Shown here: in pieces, positions 36,504 through 47,987 of the stretch | Layout of the letters: each line of letters begins with the position of its first letter | Position numbering within the stretch: the first letter of the stretch is position 1 | NCBI GenBank assembly: GCA_036768485.1 | Contig: JAVLUZ010000418.1 | Location: 57,343-121,342 of the forward strand | DNA: 64,000 nt | Origin: Mermis nigrescens | Lineage: Eukaryota > Nematoda > Enoplea > Mermithida > Mermithidae | Reading direction: 5' to 3' | Translations under genes and position numbers: made by a program | Notes under the pieces: generated by a model | Told to the model about the DNA's origin: nothing | The model's database searches: none | The model's input: only the letters and a program-made list of their open reading frames with translations

Positions 36504-37051
36504 CACATTTGGGAGTGAGGGGGTTGGAGGGGTATGCACCACACCTGGGCGTGGGGGGGGGGGTTTGGGGGGGTATGGGGGGTATGCACCCCCAGAAACC
36601 AAAATACCCCCGCCAGAAATCAAAATACCCCCCCAGAATTCAATTTTTGAAAATTTTTTTCGTTTTTTTCGCAATTTTTTGATGCCAATGGATAGTGCTT
36701 GATGATAAACGTCGAAAAATGGTGTTTTTATCGCCATACCACCATTTTTAAGGCCATTTTTCGACCTTCAAAAAAATCTTGCATTCCCCCCCCCAGAATT
36801 TTCTTGCTGCTCACGTATGGTATGCACCCCCCCCCCGAGGAACCAAAACACCCCCCCCCGAAATCAAAATATCCCCCCAGAATTCAATGTCTTGAAATTT
36901 TTTCCGTTTTTTCGTAATTTTTAGATGCCAATGGATCAATGGATAGTGCTAGATGAGAAACGTTCAAAAATTATGTTTTTTCGCCATACCACCATTTTTT
37001 GCCCTTTGAAAAAACTTGCACCCCCTGGAATTTTGGTGTTGCCCACGTACG
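36504..37051 (+). mobile_element. MITE A, outer copy split by another MITE A
   Basis: The left piece 36504-36539 starts CACATTTGGGAGTG. The right piece 36820-37051 ends CCCACGTACG. The flanks carry gcaccgac at 36493-36500 and 37052-37059, with three extra bases (gac) before the left terminus. Confidence 0.8.
36540..36819 (+). mobile_element. MITE A, inner copy
   Basis: It starts CACACCTGGGCGTGG and ends CTCACGTATG. It is flanked by a perfect gtatgcac duplication (36532-36539 and 36820-36827). The duplicated target is itself MITE A sequence of the outer copy. Confidence 0.93.
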
Positions 37052-37069
37052 GCACCGACCCGCCAAGCC

Positions 37070-37155
37070 TTAAGCTGGCCATCTGACTATGCTGGTCATG
37101 TGAATATGCTGGCCTTCTGATTATGCTGGCCATCTGAATACGCTGGCCATCGGAA
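37070..37155 (-). repeat. 17-bp minisatellite, inverted array 1
   Basis: Reverse complement of the unit at 35418 ('tatgctggccatctgaa'), about five units. Confidence 0.85.
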
Positions 37156-37159
37156 TATG

Positions 37160-37388
37160 TAGCGGGGAAGCTACGGATCAGTGGAAATTGTCTACTTTGG
37201 TGTTAAACCCGTGGGGTCGATGTTGTTGTGAAACATATCCTTAATGAATATATTGCGCAGAAGTGAGCAATTAACCGAGTAGTCGGTTAGTACTACACAC
37301 GCGTGTTAGAGCGGAAGATCTGGGAATCCGGTGCGGGTAAAATTTTGCTCACTGAGTAATGTGGTTGGCCGGTTGCCACGTTACAAAT
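37160..37388. other. GC-richer unique segment between inverted minisatellite arrays
   Basis: It contains 'tagtcggttag' near 37282 and 'gggaatccggtg' near 37330, which loosely resemble Pol III A and B boxes, but no tRNA fold is evident. There is no ORF. Function unknown. Confidence 0.3.
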
Positions 37389-37515
37389 ACGCTGGCGATC
37401 TGATTACGCTGGCCATGTAAACACAATGGGCGTCGGAAATAGATCATGTTGGCTGGCCATCTGAATACGCTGGCCATCTGAATGTGCTGGTCAAGTGAAC
37501 CCGGCTAGCCATGTG
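37389..37515 (-). repeat. 17-bp minisatellite, inverted array 2
   Basis: About six diverged units ('tacgctggccatctgaa'), the same unit as at 37070. Confidence 0.8.
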
Positions 37516-38079
37516 ACTCCTAACCTATTAATCGACACTGCCATCTAATAGAAACCTATTTACTTATGATGTTATGTGTGCTTGTGCACCATAATATTCC
37601 AGATGGAGCTATAAATATTCGCACGGGTCAAATGATGAAGATTATTATTTCGTACCAATTTTTTGGAAGATAGCTACTGGCTGCATGTTCGTCGCTCCAT
37701 TTTTCGCTTTGATGCAAGGAGTAATTCTCTGCGCTAAATGTGGTGGACGAAAAGCTGATATAACGCCTCAATAATTTGTGTGGGTGACAGATTTAGGCGA
37801 AGCTTGTATTTTTTATACGAGTACTCAATATATACTTCATCTCTGTGTATGCTTTTAATGAATTCTGCTTGCATCCGCGGAGTATTATTGTTGAAAGCCT
37901 ATTACTCACCGTTGAATTTTTACATTGCGTTTGACCTTTCGGCATTAATGTGATTAAAGTCTCGTAATTAACGTAATCGTTGAAATTTCATATTGGATTA
38001 GTGTAGCCTAAACCCTTCAATTTCAAAATATATCAATGTTTAACTCGCCCAATCTTCATATTTGGGACATTTGCCCCAC
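37516..38079. other. No gene seen
   Basis: AT-rich sequence with no TIR pair, tandem array or recognisable ORF. Confidence 0.45.
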
Positions 38080-38313
38080 CATACCTGGGCGTGGAGGGGG
38101 TTGAGGAGGTATGCACCCGCCAGAAACCAAAATATTCACAGAATTCAATCTTGTAAATTGTTTTTTTTTCTTGCAATTTTTTGATGTCAATGAATAGTGC
38201 TCGATTGTAAACATAAAAAAATGGTGATTTTTGCCATATCAGCATTTTTAAGGGTCTTTTTTGACCTTTAAAAAAATCTTGCACCCCCCAGAACTTGATG
38301 CTGTCCACCTATG
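38080..38313 (+). mobile_element. MITE A copy
   Basis: It runs from CATACCTGGGCGTGG to TCCACCTATG and is shorter than the others. The family centre is present but diverged. No matching 8-bp flanks, so it is old or rearranged. Confidence 0.75.
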
Positions 38314-38491
38314 TCATAGCACTATTTTGCCGACTTTTTTCTTTGAGTTTATACTTCATTTTTTAGCTTGGGAATGTGAATTAGTTTTCTTTCGAAATTT
38401 AATTTCCCGAATGCAAAATAGGCAGAAAATAGGTTAATAAAAAATGACGAAAAAGTGAGTGGGTGAAATTGTGGAAAAGGACGCAGGCAAA

Positions 38492-38757
38492 TATAGGTGG
38501 GCAGCGGCCTGATTCTAGGTGGTTTGATGAGACAAAATCGCTCAAAATAGGACTACAATTTTAATTCTGGAGATCTGTTAATTTTTGCCATGGCGCTACG
38601 AAGCGCAGAACGAAGACATAGACTTATTTTTACGCCTAGGTATTCATGGAAATTAGTATTATGGTTGGGGGATTTCGGACCGTTCTTTAGCGTCCAAAAT
38701 CCTTGTAGACCGCATATTATTCACCCAGACCCCTTAGAATACAGATGCTGCCTATGC
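38492..38757. mobile_element. MITE related to the MITE A termini
   Basis: The left end is TATAGGTGGGCAGCGGCC...GATTCTAGG. The right end, on the other strand, is CATAGGCAGCATCTG...ATTCTAAGG. The middle differs from MITE A and holds 'gcgctacgaagcgc'. The 71-codon ORF across it is not supported as a gene. Confidence 0.55.
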
Positions 38758-39720
38758 ATGGTGGACCCCAAACATCATAAAGGTTGCTGGGTGTCGGCAA
38801 TATAGTTCATTAAGCTATTTAAGCCCAATAACGGATTGTTTAGGTCCACGCATCCAGGTCTAGGTTTCTTATCTCCGATCTTTGGCGAATCCTGGATTTA
38901 CTAATAGGGGGCAATACCATTTTTCTGAAATAGTCAAAAAATGACCAAGAAAAATATTCACCTAGCTTTAATAGCAGTTATCGCCGTGTTTCGTTGAGTT
39001 AAATCATGACTGTTGCATAAATGTTTAGAAAAATTAGGAGTTTTCTGGAAAATATGAATGAAAGAGATGCTTCAGTTGTCAAAGCATCTAAAAATTATGT
39101 TTTTCATAACAACCTCGAGCAAAGCGACAAATTTTTGAAACTTCGAAATAGGTCCTAAAAATTCCGATTTAGTTGAATTTCATTTATTTTACATGCAATA
39201 CAAACTAATTTAGCTTATGTAGAGTAAGCCAAAGAAATTAAATAGCATATGAATCTTCAGAACTCCTCAGATACCGAAAAAACAATTAAACGCAGTTTGT
39301 TGTACCAAAGAGCTTGTCATCTACAAAAGCGATGAAGTATAGCTATACTGACTACGTTGTTTATGATGCACGCTTGATTGAACAAAAATCATGTGACTGC
39401 TCAAAATACATTGAAAATGTATTAATCTATTCGGGCAAATCTGCTAAATTCGATCTGCTAAATTCTCACTTTTAAAATTATCATATCGAACCCCGTAAAT
39501 TACTAGGAACGGAATTATTCCTAGCAAGCAAAGCTGAATGTTTACTTAAAAACTGAAGACAAAAATTTGGGCACGTTCTCTGATCGCATATTAACGTTAA
39601 AAGGCATTTTTTATTGTCAATACTTAAAATAGCTATAAAATAACTTTTATCTTGTACAGAATTTGCCAATCTAGTTTTTCGATCCGGTTGTTAGAATATA
39701 TAATTCGCAAGTAAGGCACC

Positions 39721-39835
39721 ATGTTTAGCTTGTACCTTTGCTTATTACTTCTATTTACGATATACTTTCAACGAGCCAACTCGTGCAAATGCGCCAACAG
39801 AAACGATTCTGAGATATATCGCAAATCAGATTACG
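39721..39835 (+). CDS. TIMP-like first exon (copy 1), degenerate
   Basis: TIMPs are secreted inhibitors whose mature N-terminal Cys binds the catalytic zinc of metalloproteinases. This exon encodes a 21-residue signal peptide (MFSLYLCLLLLFTIYFQRAN...) cleaved before C-K-C. It then continues to S-D-Y at mature residues 15-17 and stops with a phase-1 GTAAC donor. In known TIMPs C1, C3, F12, C13 and D16 are conserved. Here C1, C3 and D16 are present, but position 12-13 is Y-R instead of F-C, so one disulphide would be lost. A possible acceptor at 39917 restores the usual Val18 but meets a stop after two residues. A MITE starts 42 bp further on. Probably a decayed paralogue. Confidence 0.75.
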
Positions 39836-39958
39836 GTAACTAAACGTTAATTGAAATTACTTGCCTCTTATTGTTATTATTCGTTATAAATGATTATTTT
39901 CACTGTCATTTTTTTAGTCTGCTTGTAAAAGCTGCGCCTTGATTTAATAGATCATGAC

Positions 39959-40232
39959 CACACATGGGCGTGGGGGGTATGCACCCCCAGAAGTTGAAAT
40001 ACCCCCCCCCCCAGGAATCAAAATACCCCCTCCCCCAGAAAAAATTTTTTTTGCTTTTTTAGCAATTTTTTGATGCCATTGGATAGTGCTTGATGAGAAA
40101 CGTCGAAAAATGGTGTTTTTGTCGCCATACAACCACTTTTAAGACCATTTTTTGACCTTTGAAAATTTTTTCACCCCCCCCCCAGAAAATTTTTCACCCC
40201 TCCCCCCAGAATTTCGGTGCTGCCCACCTATG
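39959..40232 (+). mobile_element. MITE A near TIMP-like copy 1
   Basis: It runs from CACACATGGGCGTGG to CCCACCTATG with a perfect atcatgac duplication (39951-39958 and 40233-40240). Confidence 0.93.
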
Positions 40233-40240
40233 ATCATGAC

Positions 40241-41890
40241 TCTCTCTACCTAATATGAAGAGTTAATTTTTCGAAACCAGTTGCATTAAGTAGATAAGAA
40301 ATGTTTGTTTTTTTAAACCAAGTGATGAAAATTTTGGCCAGCTGCCAACGGCTCGTGCAATATGACGATTTGTTTATTACGAGCCATGATGACAAACTTT
40401 AGAAACTAAATGCTTGTCCGTTTCTGTCATCAATTTTCTAACCTTTCTCGGGAATATCTTTCAATCTTTTGCACCCGCGGTATACTTAATCGGCGTTTAA
40501 ACAACGTGTTAGTAATTTTTCTAACTGATGAAATCTCCAAAATGATACCTACATACTACTCAGTAATACGATACAATGCTGAAAATCTGGGGCTTTAATT
40601 AATATCAAAATTGTTTGTAAAGAAGTCGTCGCAACATAAAAAGCTGATAGCTGGCTATAGGAATTTTTACCACATTTATAAAACGACATTTATGTACATC
40701 TAATGCTACATGTTTCAAAATAATACATTCATATAAGCTAAAGTTACGACATTACAGCATACAGAGGTGTGTAGTTTTTGGGTCTATCCATATATTCGCC
40801 TAGGTATAAGCCCTGATTCAATGCATGCCGAATAAATACAAAAATTACTCAGAATGCGAGAATAAAGTTTTGCTAAAGAATAAATACTCGTAGATGAAAT
40901 ACTATGATGTAAAGTAAAACTTATATAACAATTTTAAATTTTTTTAAGAGTCAGTTTCTGTAAGGACCACCTTAACCTCACGTAAGTAAAGAAATAATTT
41001 TTCTTAATTTAAACATATATTACACAAATTTTTACGCTGATTCCGAATCCGAAATCCGTTTTACACAAAGATGATTTTTTGCTGACTTATAGGGGGTGTA
41101 AAGTGTTAAAAATCGGAATATGAGCCGAATTTCATATGTTGATTAATATTTCCCAGAATAATTAAGATTTTTCAATGCAGTTTTTTTTAATTACAGAAGA
41201 TCAAATAAGCTTTACAAAAAGTATAAAAAGTTTGTTTACCGGATCATCCCACGAGATACAGCAGTCAATAAAGGTCAAAAATATGAATTTTTGCAATTGC
41301 AATATTTTTACTTTTTTAGCCATAAGTTCGGAGTGGTCATACAGAATCGAACCTTATTTCACCACAATATGTGGAGCTTAATTTCAAGCTTACTAAAATA
41401 TAGCCGGAGTCTACCTTTTGTACTGATATTTATTCTTAGTCGTGTGTCACTTTTAAAAATTTATTTATCTCAATTCGTGATGCGAAATATTTAAATAGTA
41501 TGACTCGTAAAATGGCTCCATTTCTAGGCAAAAAAATGGCGCAAATTGTCCAAAAACCTTATCAAGTGCTCAAAAAATAGGGCAACCGTTAGGTTGGTTT
41601 CTGAATATTACCTTTTCTCGCTTAAACTTGTCGATAACTTTTTCTTCGAAAATACTCAAAATAAATATAAATTAAAAATCTTAAAGTGTAGTCACTTGCG
41701 AAATGTTTAAGTTTTCAGCGGATGATAAACATGTGGTTATATTTGTTTTACTTGTTCTGATAATTATAACGGAACTTATTGGGCTACCATCATTTTAATT
41801 GATGTTTTTTATTTGTTATCCGTCTAATTTTACAATCCAGCAAGACAAGATATAAGTTTATTCACTTGATTTCCCTTTCCTTGTAGAATT
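40241..41890. other. No firmly supported gene
   Basis: A region after a 'ttttttttaattacag' acceptor at 41191 is open in a frame beginning RSNKLYKKYKKFVYRI up to 41494. The start resembles a basic/aromatic strand as in NTR domains, but the phase does not join the TIMP exon at 39721. I leave it uncalled. Confidence 0.35.
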
Positions 41891-41910
41891 AATTAGATTG
41901 TTATCACCAT

Positions 41911-42190
41911 AGATGCACAATATGGGCGATCCGGTGGGGGGGCTTGCCGGCTAGAAAGATAGTAATAAATTAGTAATAAATTGAGTTTTTTGGGCCAAAA
42001 TGTCTTCCAAAACGGGCAAAGTGTTTGAATAACGTAAAAGCAGAGTTATTACACAGTTCCTGGTCAATTCGAAACACTTATAGAGAAATTTTTCGATTTC
42101 CAGTCATTTTTGACCTTTATTTTGCCTCATTTTCCCCTAGAAAATTTTCCATTTTTCTATTTTAGAGGTCTTGAGTCTGGGATGCGGAAG
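41911..42190 (+). repeat. Dispersed repeat G, copy 1
   Basis: It shares blocks with 44205-44450 and 53246-53480: 'tagatgca(c/g)a.catgg', 'ataaatgctaaa.tagcg', 'aaattttcgatt', 'cattttcc..a.aa.attttcc' and 'tttctat'. No TIRs were identified. It is G-rich at its left edge. Confidence 0.6.
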
Positions 42191-42194
42191 TTTA

Positions 42195-42305
42195 GCCCCC
42201 CCCCACATTTCGCCCTCCACAATTCGCCACCCACACATTTCGCCCTGGACATTTCGCCCCCCTCACATTTAGCCCCCGGACATTTTGCCCCCCCCCAGAT
42301 TTCGC
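42195..42305 (+). repeat. CACATTTCGCCC minisatellite
   Basis: About six imperfect 16-20 bp units built on a C-run and (C)ACATTTCGCCC. It directly follows repeat G. The Pro/His/Phe-rich ORF is an artefact of it. Confidence 0.8.
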
Positions 42306-43401
42306 TCTAAGTCAAACAGAAAAGATTTATCATTAAAAACGCTAATCCAGGTACTAGAATCGTATTCCTTTTCTGCAAACTTGATTTTTTCAATTCTCCT
42401 GTGCGAAATTGTTTTATTAAATTTTATTTTTCAATATTTTTCCATTTATTTGATATTTTGTCGCACGATCAATGACAATAGTTTTGTGATTATGGTATCG
42501 AAGCATCGTCTTATCAGAAGTGATACTATAAACAGCCAAAAAGTTTTTGAGCCTAAAGAAAAGCTGCCAAGGTTAGAATCGAAAAATATTAGACTGAATA
42601 ATAAATCCGCTAATTTTTAGTATACCTGTATCTCAATGCTTTAGGTCTGCATCGTTTTTTTAAGAAAGTTTCGAGCTAAGCCAATTGACCTCTACTTTAA
42701 CATAAGTTTACATACGCACGAAGGTATTCGTGTTCGTTGAAAAAAATAAGATAAGATGTCAACCTCAACCAAGTAGTACTGATCACACACGGCATGGGTA
42801 GGTTCGCCCCAGACTCTGAACCCCCTGCGAAAATCGATAAATCCATAGAATTAAATTTTTGGCATGTTTTCTTTTAGAATTTTTGTCAGTGTAAATCCTT
42901 AGAAATTGGCTACTGCCATGCATCATCGTTATACTATATCTGCATGAGAAGCTTTATTCTAGGGAGTTTTGAGCGATTAAAAAAAGCTTAAATGTCGAAA
43001 ATTGTCAGAAATTTTGTGGCAGAGGCAAGAACATACAATTTTGATGCTCCTCGTTGAGCATTATTTAATGATGTAAGAATAGCTCAGAACGAAAGTTTCT
43101 ATAAAGTGCCTTTTTTACTAGAAAAAAGACAGGCGCATCTCAAAACTATTTGTTTACATCTCAAATGCATGCTGTCTTTCTAAGAACAATAAACATAAAT
43201 GGAAAATTCAAAAGAATTTAATTTTCGTAAATTCATGTAAGTTGAACAAGATATCAAAAAAATGTGAATATGGCGCGAAGCGCCGGAAGCTTCTCACTTT
43301 TGAGTCAAAAGTTTGCTAAAATACTCAAACACGCTTTATTCGTTTTTTTAAAAGAAAATGGACGATTTCGAGTTCTCGCACCCATCTCGAAGGGTCAGTA
43401 G
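42306..43401. other. No gene; repeat E fragment 2 at 43245-43400
   Basis: The ORF at 42285-42620 has no domain. The right part matches repeat E ('gttgaacaa', 'ggcgcgaagcgccgg', 'cacttttgag'). Confidence 0.4.
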
Positions 43402-43577
43402 CATAGGTGGGCAGCACTAAAATTCTAGGGTTGCAAGATTTTTCAAAGGTCAAAAAATGCAAAAAATGATCTTAAAAAATGATTGTATGGCCAAAAAACA
43501 CAATTTTTCAGCGTTTCTCATCGAGCAATATCCATTGGCATCAAAAAATTGCGAAAAAAATTTCAAAAATTGAATTC
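43402..43577 (-). mobile_element. MITE A, truncated
   Basis: It begins CATAGGTGGGCAGC and is recognisable up to 'aattgaattcc'. The G/C-run half and the other terminus are missing. Confidence 0.75.
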
Positions 43578-44204
43578 CGCATATGCATGCCATCTAAATT
43601 TGTAAAATATTAATCCATTATTGCTTATTCGAAAATTCCGTTCATCATTACACCCTTGAAATATAAAAATCAAACAACATTTGATGAAATAAATTTGCAA
43701 CAAAAAGGAAATATGAAAAATCTTGCATCGACAAGTCAGCAGAAACAGTAAATTGGCATAAGATTGATACAGAAAGGTATAAAACAAACAATACATAATG
43801 CAAAAAATGTTTAGACAAGAGCACACAAGGAAATTATATGCCAAAAAATTTTCTTAATTTTGTTTTGATGAACTCAATAATTGATAAAATTCAGATTAAT
43901 GAACATCCGGCCTATGTACATAGATGAATTGTTTTTGACTTTTGAAAGATGTTTACAATCCGATCTTGTAATATATGATGATAAAGAGATTTTCTGTTTT
44001 TCTTAATCACGTGATAGAACAAGTCTGTCTTAATCACACGTGAACGTCTGGGGTTAATCTGAACTTCCCGAAAATCCAAGAGACCTCAGCAGAACCCTGC
44101 CCACCAAAGAAATAAAATTTTTGGTGCTTTTTAACTTTCACGATTTGCGCCGTGTATGAGACTTCCAAAATTTAGCAATTGTCCATGCATGGTCGCAACC
44201 AAAG
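43578..44204. other. No gene seen
   Basis: The 93-codon minus-strand ORF at 43563-43844 is hydrophobic and Cys/Phe-rich but has no recognised domain and begins in MITE sequence. Not called. Confidence 0.4.
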
Positions 44205-44450
44205 ATGCAGAGCATGGCCCATCTATGGGTCTGCCGATCTGGCTGTTGTGAGTTTTCTGGGACCGAAATATAGTCAAAGTGATATAAATGCTAAACTAGC
44301 GTAAAAACTATGTTAATCTGCAATATCTAGTCAGTTTAAAGCACTTATGGAGAAATTTTCGTCTTTGTTCCTTTTAGGTCTTCATTTCACTTCATTTTCC
44401 GCAAAGAATTTCGGATTCTCTCCATTTAGGGAACCTAGACCCCGAACTAT
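44205..44450 (+). repeat. Dispersed repeat G, copy 2
   Basis: Diverged copy of 41911-42190 ('agatgcagagcatgg', 'gatataaatgctaaactagcg'). Confidence 0.55.
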
Positions 44451-45331
44451 GCCGCCTTGGGCACATCTTGAACTCGTCGATTAATTAAGCATTATGGATT
44501 GGGTATAAAATTTCTAATTCCAATGTGGTAAGTGAAAATAAATTTTAGATTCTGCAATTTAATGCTAACGTCTATTAATTTACGATCAATTTGATATTTA
44601 ATTTAACTCTTTTCTATTAATTCTACAATTTAGTGTTAATGTCCCACTTGGCATTGTACTTATGTTATATGATATTGATATAAATTCCTCTTTCGCAAGG
44701 TACCTATCCATATCGTTCAAAAATCATGAAAAATGTTTTTAATTTTGCCTGCAATTGTCCATAGTACCGAAAGGACTCAAAGAAGCTTTGTAATACAATA
44801 CCTTAGCAGAGCGATGTCGATGAAAACCTAAAAATATTTAAATTACAGATACCGTTATCCGATATATGTGGTAAACCGGCTTGTAAAATTAGATATTATT
44901 TGCGACCTACGACATAGCATTGCACTCGTACATAGCATTGCACTTGCATATTGCCATACTGCCAATAAACAACTGTAATAAGTGCAACTTTGAAAAATAA
45001 TGATTAATTGGTTTTCGGCAAGTCAGGCTTTTTTCATAGCTTTTCGCGTCATCCGAAATGAAAGAGTTCCTTATTTTATGAATCGTTGTTTTTTTAAATT
45101 TTCCTATATATAAATCTCATATCGTAGGGAACTTCTGAGCATTTTGATTTGTTATCTGACCAAAATCCGCATTTTCTCTTTTAAGGTATTTCTTTAGAAC
45201 AACTTTCTTCTGATTCTCAGTAGTGATAGTGATAAATGCGTAAAATTAAATTTCGATATTTTTACTATACTTACAAGTTTACTATGATGAAGTCAAAGTA
45301 AATTAAATAAGAAAGATAGATACTCAAGTTC
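44451..45331. other. No gene seen
   Basis: AT-rich, without ORFs above about 60 codons or visible repeats. Confidence 0.5.
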
Positions 45332-46609
45332 GGGTTGGCTCGATATGAGTGTCGCAAAACATGCACTTTTATTTATTTACAATTTTACTGTACAATACAG
45401 TGATTCAATCATCAATGTACAATCCATTGTTATCCACAACCTGCCTCCATCTTTGGGGCAAGCTCAAAATACCGCTTCTGTAAAAAGACCCAGACTTGAA
45501 AGAAAAAAATTTTTTAATTCTTGCTGGATGTCATGTTCATCGGCAAAAGTTTTTTCAGCAATATGATTTTGCAATGATCGAAACAAATGATAATCGGAAG
45601 GAGCCAAATCAGGTGAGTATGGAGGATGGGGTAACTTTCCCATTTAAGCTCCATAATTTTCTCCTGGACAATTTTTGCAATATGTGGTCGTGCGTTATCA
45701 TGCAAAAGAATAACTCCTTTTCGTGTTTCCAAAATAGGTTGTTTTCGTAAGATGGCATCATGCACCTGGTCAAGCTGAGTGGCGTACAAGTCACCTGTAA
45801 CAGTTACATTTGGTGGCAGCAATTCGTAGTACAAAATTCCATTCATGTTCCACCATACACACAACATCACTTTTTTGGCATGCAAATCTGGCTTTGAAAT
45901 TGCCTCAGCTTTTTCCCCTTTTGGCACCCATTGTCGCTTCCGTGTCATATTGACGTAGAGGGTCCACTTTTCATCACCGGTTACAATGCAGTCAAGAAAC
46001 GGGTTAAGGTTTTGGCGAATCAATAAGGAACTGTAGATGGTCACTCGCTGCGCTTTTTGTTGGTCAGTTAGCTTATGGGGTACCCATGCACCAAGTTTAC
46101 TAACCATGCCCATGTCATGCAGTTGTCTTTCAATTGTACTGTGAACAGTGCCCAAGTGCTCAGCAATTTCTCGGGTAGTGATCCATTTATCAGTGTGCAA
46201 CAGGTCCTGAATTTCTTGTGCAGAAATTTCCCTCGGCCTTCTTTCGTGGGGTAAATCTTCAAGACTATTGCTTCCAGCATGGAATCTTTCAAACCATCGT
46301 TCAATTGTACGCTTTGAAACAGCTTCTTGTCCATAAGCTTTGTGAATATTTTCAGTCGCCTGCGCAGCACTGTGGCCCAAGTCATATTCAAATAAAATGC
46401 AATGTCGAATATGGTCCGATAAACGTGACATTATTTACGAAGTTTACAGAATAAGAATAAATATTCTGAAACAAGAAATAATATACAAATACACAAGAGG
46501 AATTATACTCTCATCTGACATAATATCATGATATACAATCAATAAGCAAATTAGCAAATTAAGGACAAAGTGGCATAAAAAATTTGCGACACTCATATTG
46601 AGCCAAGGG
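45332..46609 (-). mobile_element. mariner-family element
   Basis: TIRs TTGGCTCGATATGAGTGTCG (45335) and, on the other strand from 46606, TTGGCTCAATATGAGTGTCG differ at one base. The single-ORF layout and length of about 1.28 kb are standard for mariner. TA follows the right end (46610-46611). The left flank does not show a clean TA. Confidence 0.92.
45405..46431 (-). pseudogene. mariner transposase, two frameshifts
   Basis: This is the cut-and-paste transposase of a mariner element. From the ATG 46431 the first ~100 residues hold the paired helix-turn-helix region (SKRTIERWFERFHAGSNS; then ITTREIAEHLGT). The catalytic domain follows, with TGDEKW (first Asp) and LLHDNARPH (second Asp). The third Asp belongs to the usual SPDLAPSDYH motif, which lies in another frame because of a frameshift near 45650. 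A second shift lies in the T-run near 45505. The reading then ends at 45405-45407. The D,D34D spacing is otherwise as expected. This copy is therefore inactive but not old, since few other lesions are visible. Confidence 0.93.
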
Positions 46610-46880
46610 TATACAATCGAGTTGAAAATGTATTCAGTCAAAACGAGTACACTTGTCGACAGCGATCAAATTTAGTACCTAAAAATTTTCATAGGTCAAA
46701 GGAGTGTCGTAAAAATTGATGGCAATCGGACGAAAACACCATTTTTCCTACGTTTCTCACCATTTTCTCCATCGGCGTAAAAAGCGCGGAAAATGACAAG
46801 AAAAATTTGCAAATTAAATTTTGTAGTCTGTGGAATTTTGAAGGGGGTTTCGGATTCCGGATACTTTTGCGTGTGATACC
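46610..46880. repeat. Degenerate MITE A-like sequence
   Basis: At 46685-46860 there are weak matches to the MITE A core ('gacgaaaacaccatttttc.tacgtttctca', 'gggggtttcgg'). No termini. Confidence 0.4.
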
Positions 46881-47920
46881 CAGTGGCGGATCTAGGATTT
46901 TCCTAAGGGGGTATCCTAACTTAAAACAGTCAGAATGTGGTCCAACATTTGTGCTTACCGCGCGAAATGGCGTTTTTTTGGTGTTTTACATTGTATACTT
47001 TTACATAAAATCACTTTTGACGCAATATTTTTTCTAAAAATTTTAATATTTTAGACAATTTTATGCAAAAAAATCATTAAATTTCTTTGACTTTAACAAA
47101 AATCTGGCGCGAAGCACCGGAATTTTGTGAAATTAAGACGAGATATACGTCTAAAAACATGATTTACTGCTTGATTTCCTGTATTTATAGCATTTGATGC
47201 GAAACATCGAAAGTTTTCGTTGAAAATAGAAGACAACTATGCAAAAATGGCTGTTTCTGCTGTTGAAATTGTTTTGAATCCTACATGAACAGAAAATGGC
47301 TTCCAGGCAGTGTTTTGTTTGTACAAGGTCCGTTTGTACATGTACATAGTTCCTAAAAGTCTTTGTACATTATGTACACATAAATTTTTGGGTACTATCA
47401 TATAGTAAGGTAGCGACTTTAGTGTAGTGAAAAGAGAGTTGTTCGACCTTTGGTAGTGTATTTTGGCTAATTCCTGGTTTTATTAAGGCAAAAACCATTA
47501 AGAATCGTCTTATTTGACACTTTTCCTTTCGAAATGCGTCTGCTATTACAAAGATATATAGGACACACAATTACTCATTCAAGCGCTAAGCGCCTGAAAT
47601 TTTTGCCAATTTCAGACCTTTTTTGCCGTTTTGTCTTCCCTAAAATCATTGTGCATGTAAAAAGACGTCCCAAAAAGTCTTTGTACATCGGGAAAAATCT
47701 TTGCTGAATACAAAAAAACCGTGCTCCCAGGTCGCCAAGAAAGTAAATAAATGGCGTTAACAGGTATCATCCGGCGCGTAGCGCCGGAAAAATTTGAGGA
47801 ATTATGGTCACTGACGGCCAAAAATCATTGCATATTGCATATCCATTCTTTGTCTCGCCAAATATTTTGGCCAATGGAGGCGGCCGCCCCATCCCTCCGC
47901 CCCCCTAAATCTCGCTACTG
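46881..47920. mobile_element. Non-autonomous hAT element
   Basis: The ends are CAGTGGCGGATCTAGG and, on the other strand, CAGTAGCGAGATTTAGG, both leading into G-runs. A perfect 8-bp duplication gtgatacc lies at 46873-46880 and 47921-47928. The interior has several GCGC(G)AAGC/TAGCGCCGG hairpin phrases and 'tttgtacat' repeats, but no transposase. Interior phrases are shared with the element at 50777. Confidence 0.93.
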
Positions 47921-47987
47921 GTGATACCGCGAAAAGTCGGAATTTTCGCGCTCAATTAAAGTTACATAGCATTTATAAATTACTATT

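Noticed and set aside
38590..38805. 71-codon ORF as a gene
   Set aside because: It lies across a MITE-like element and its right terminus, with no domain.
41191..41494. Continuation exon of TIMP-like copy 1
   Set aside because: The acceptor is good and one frame looks NTR-like, but the phase does not join the donor at 39835 and no intermediate exon was found.
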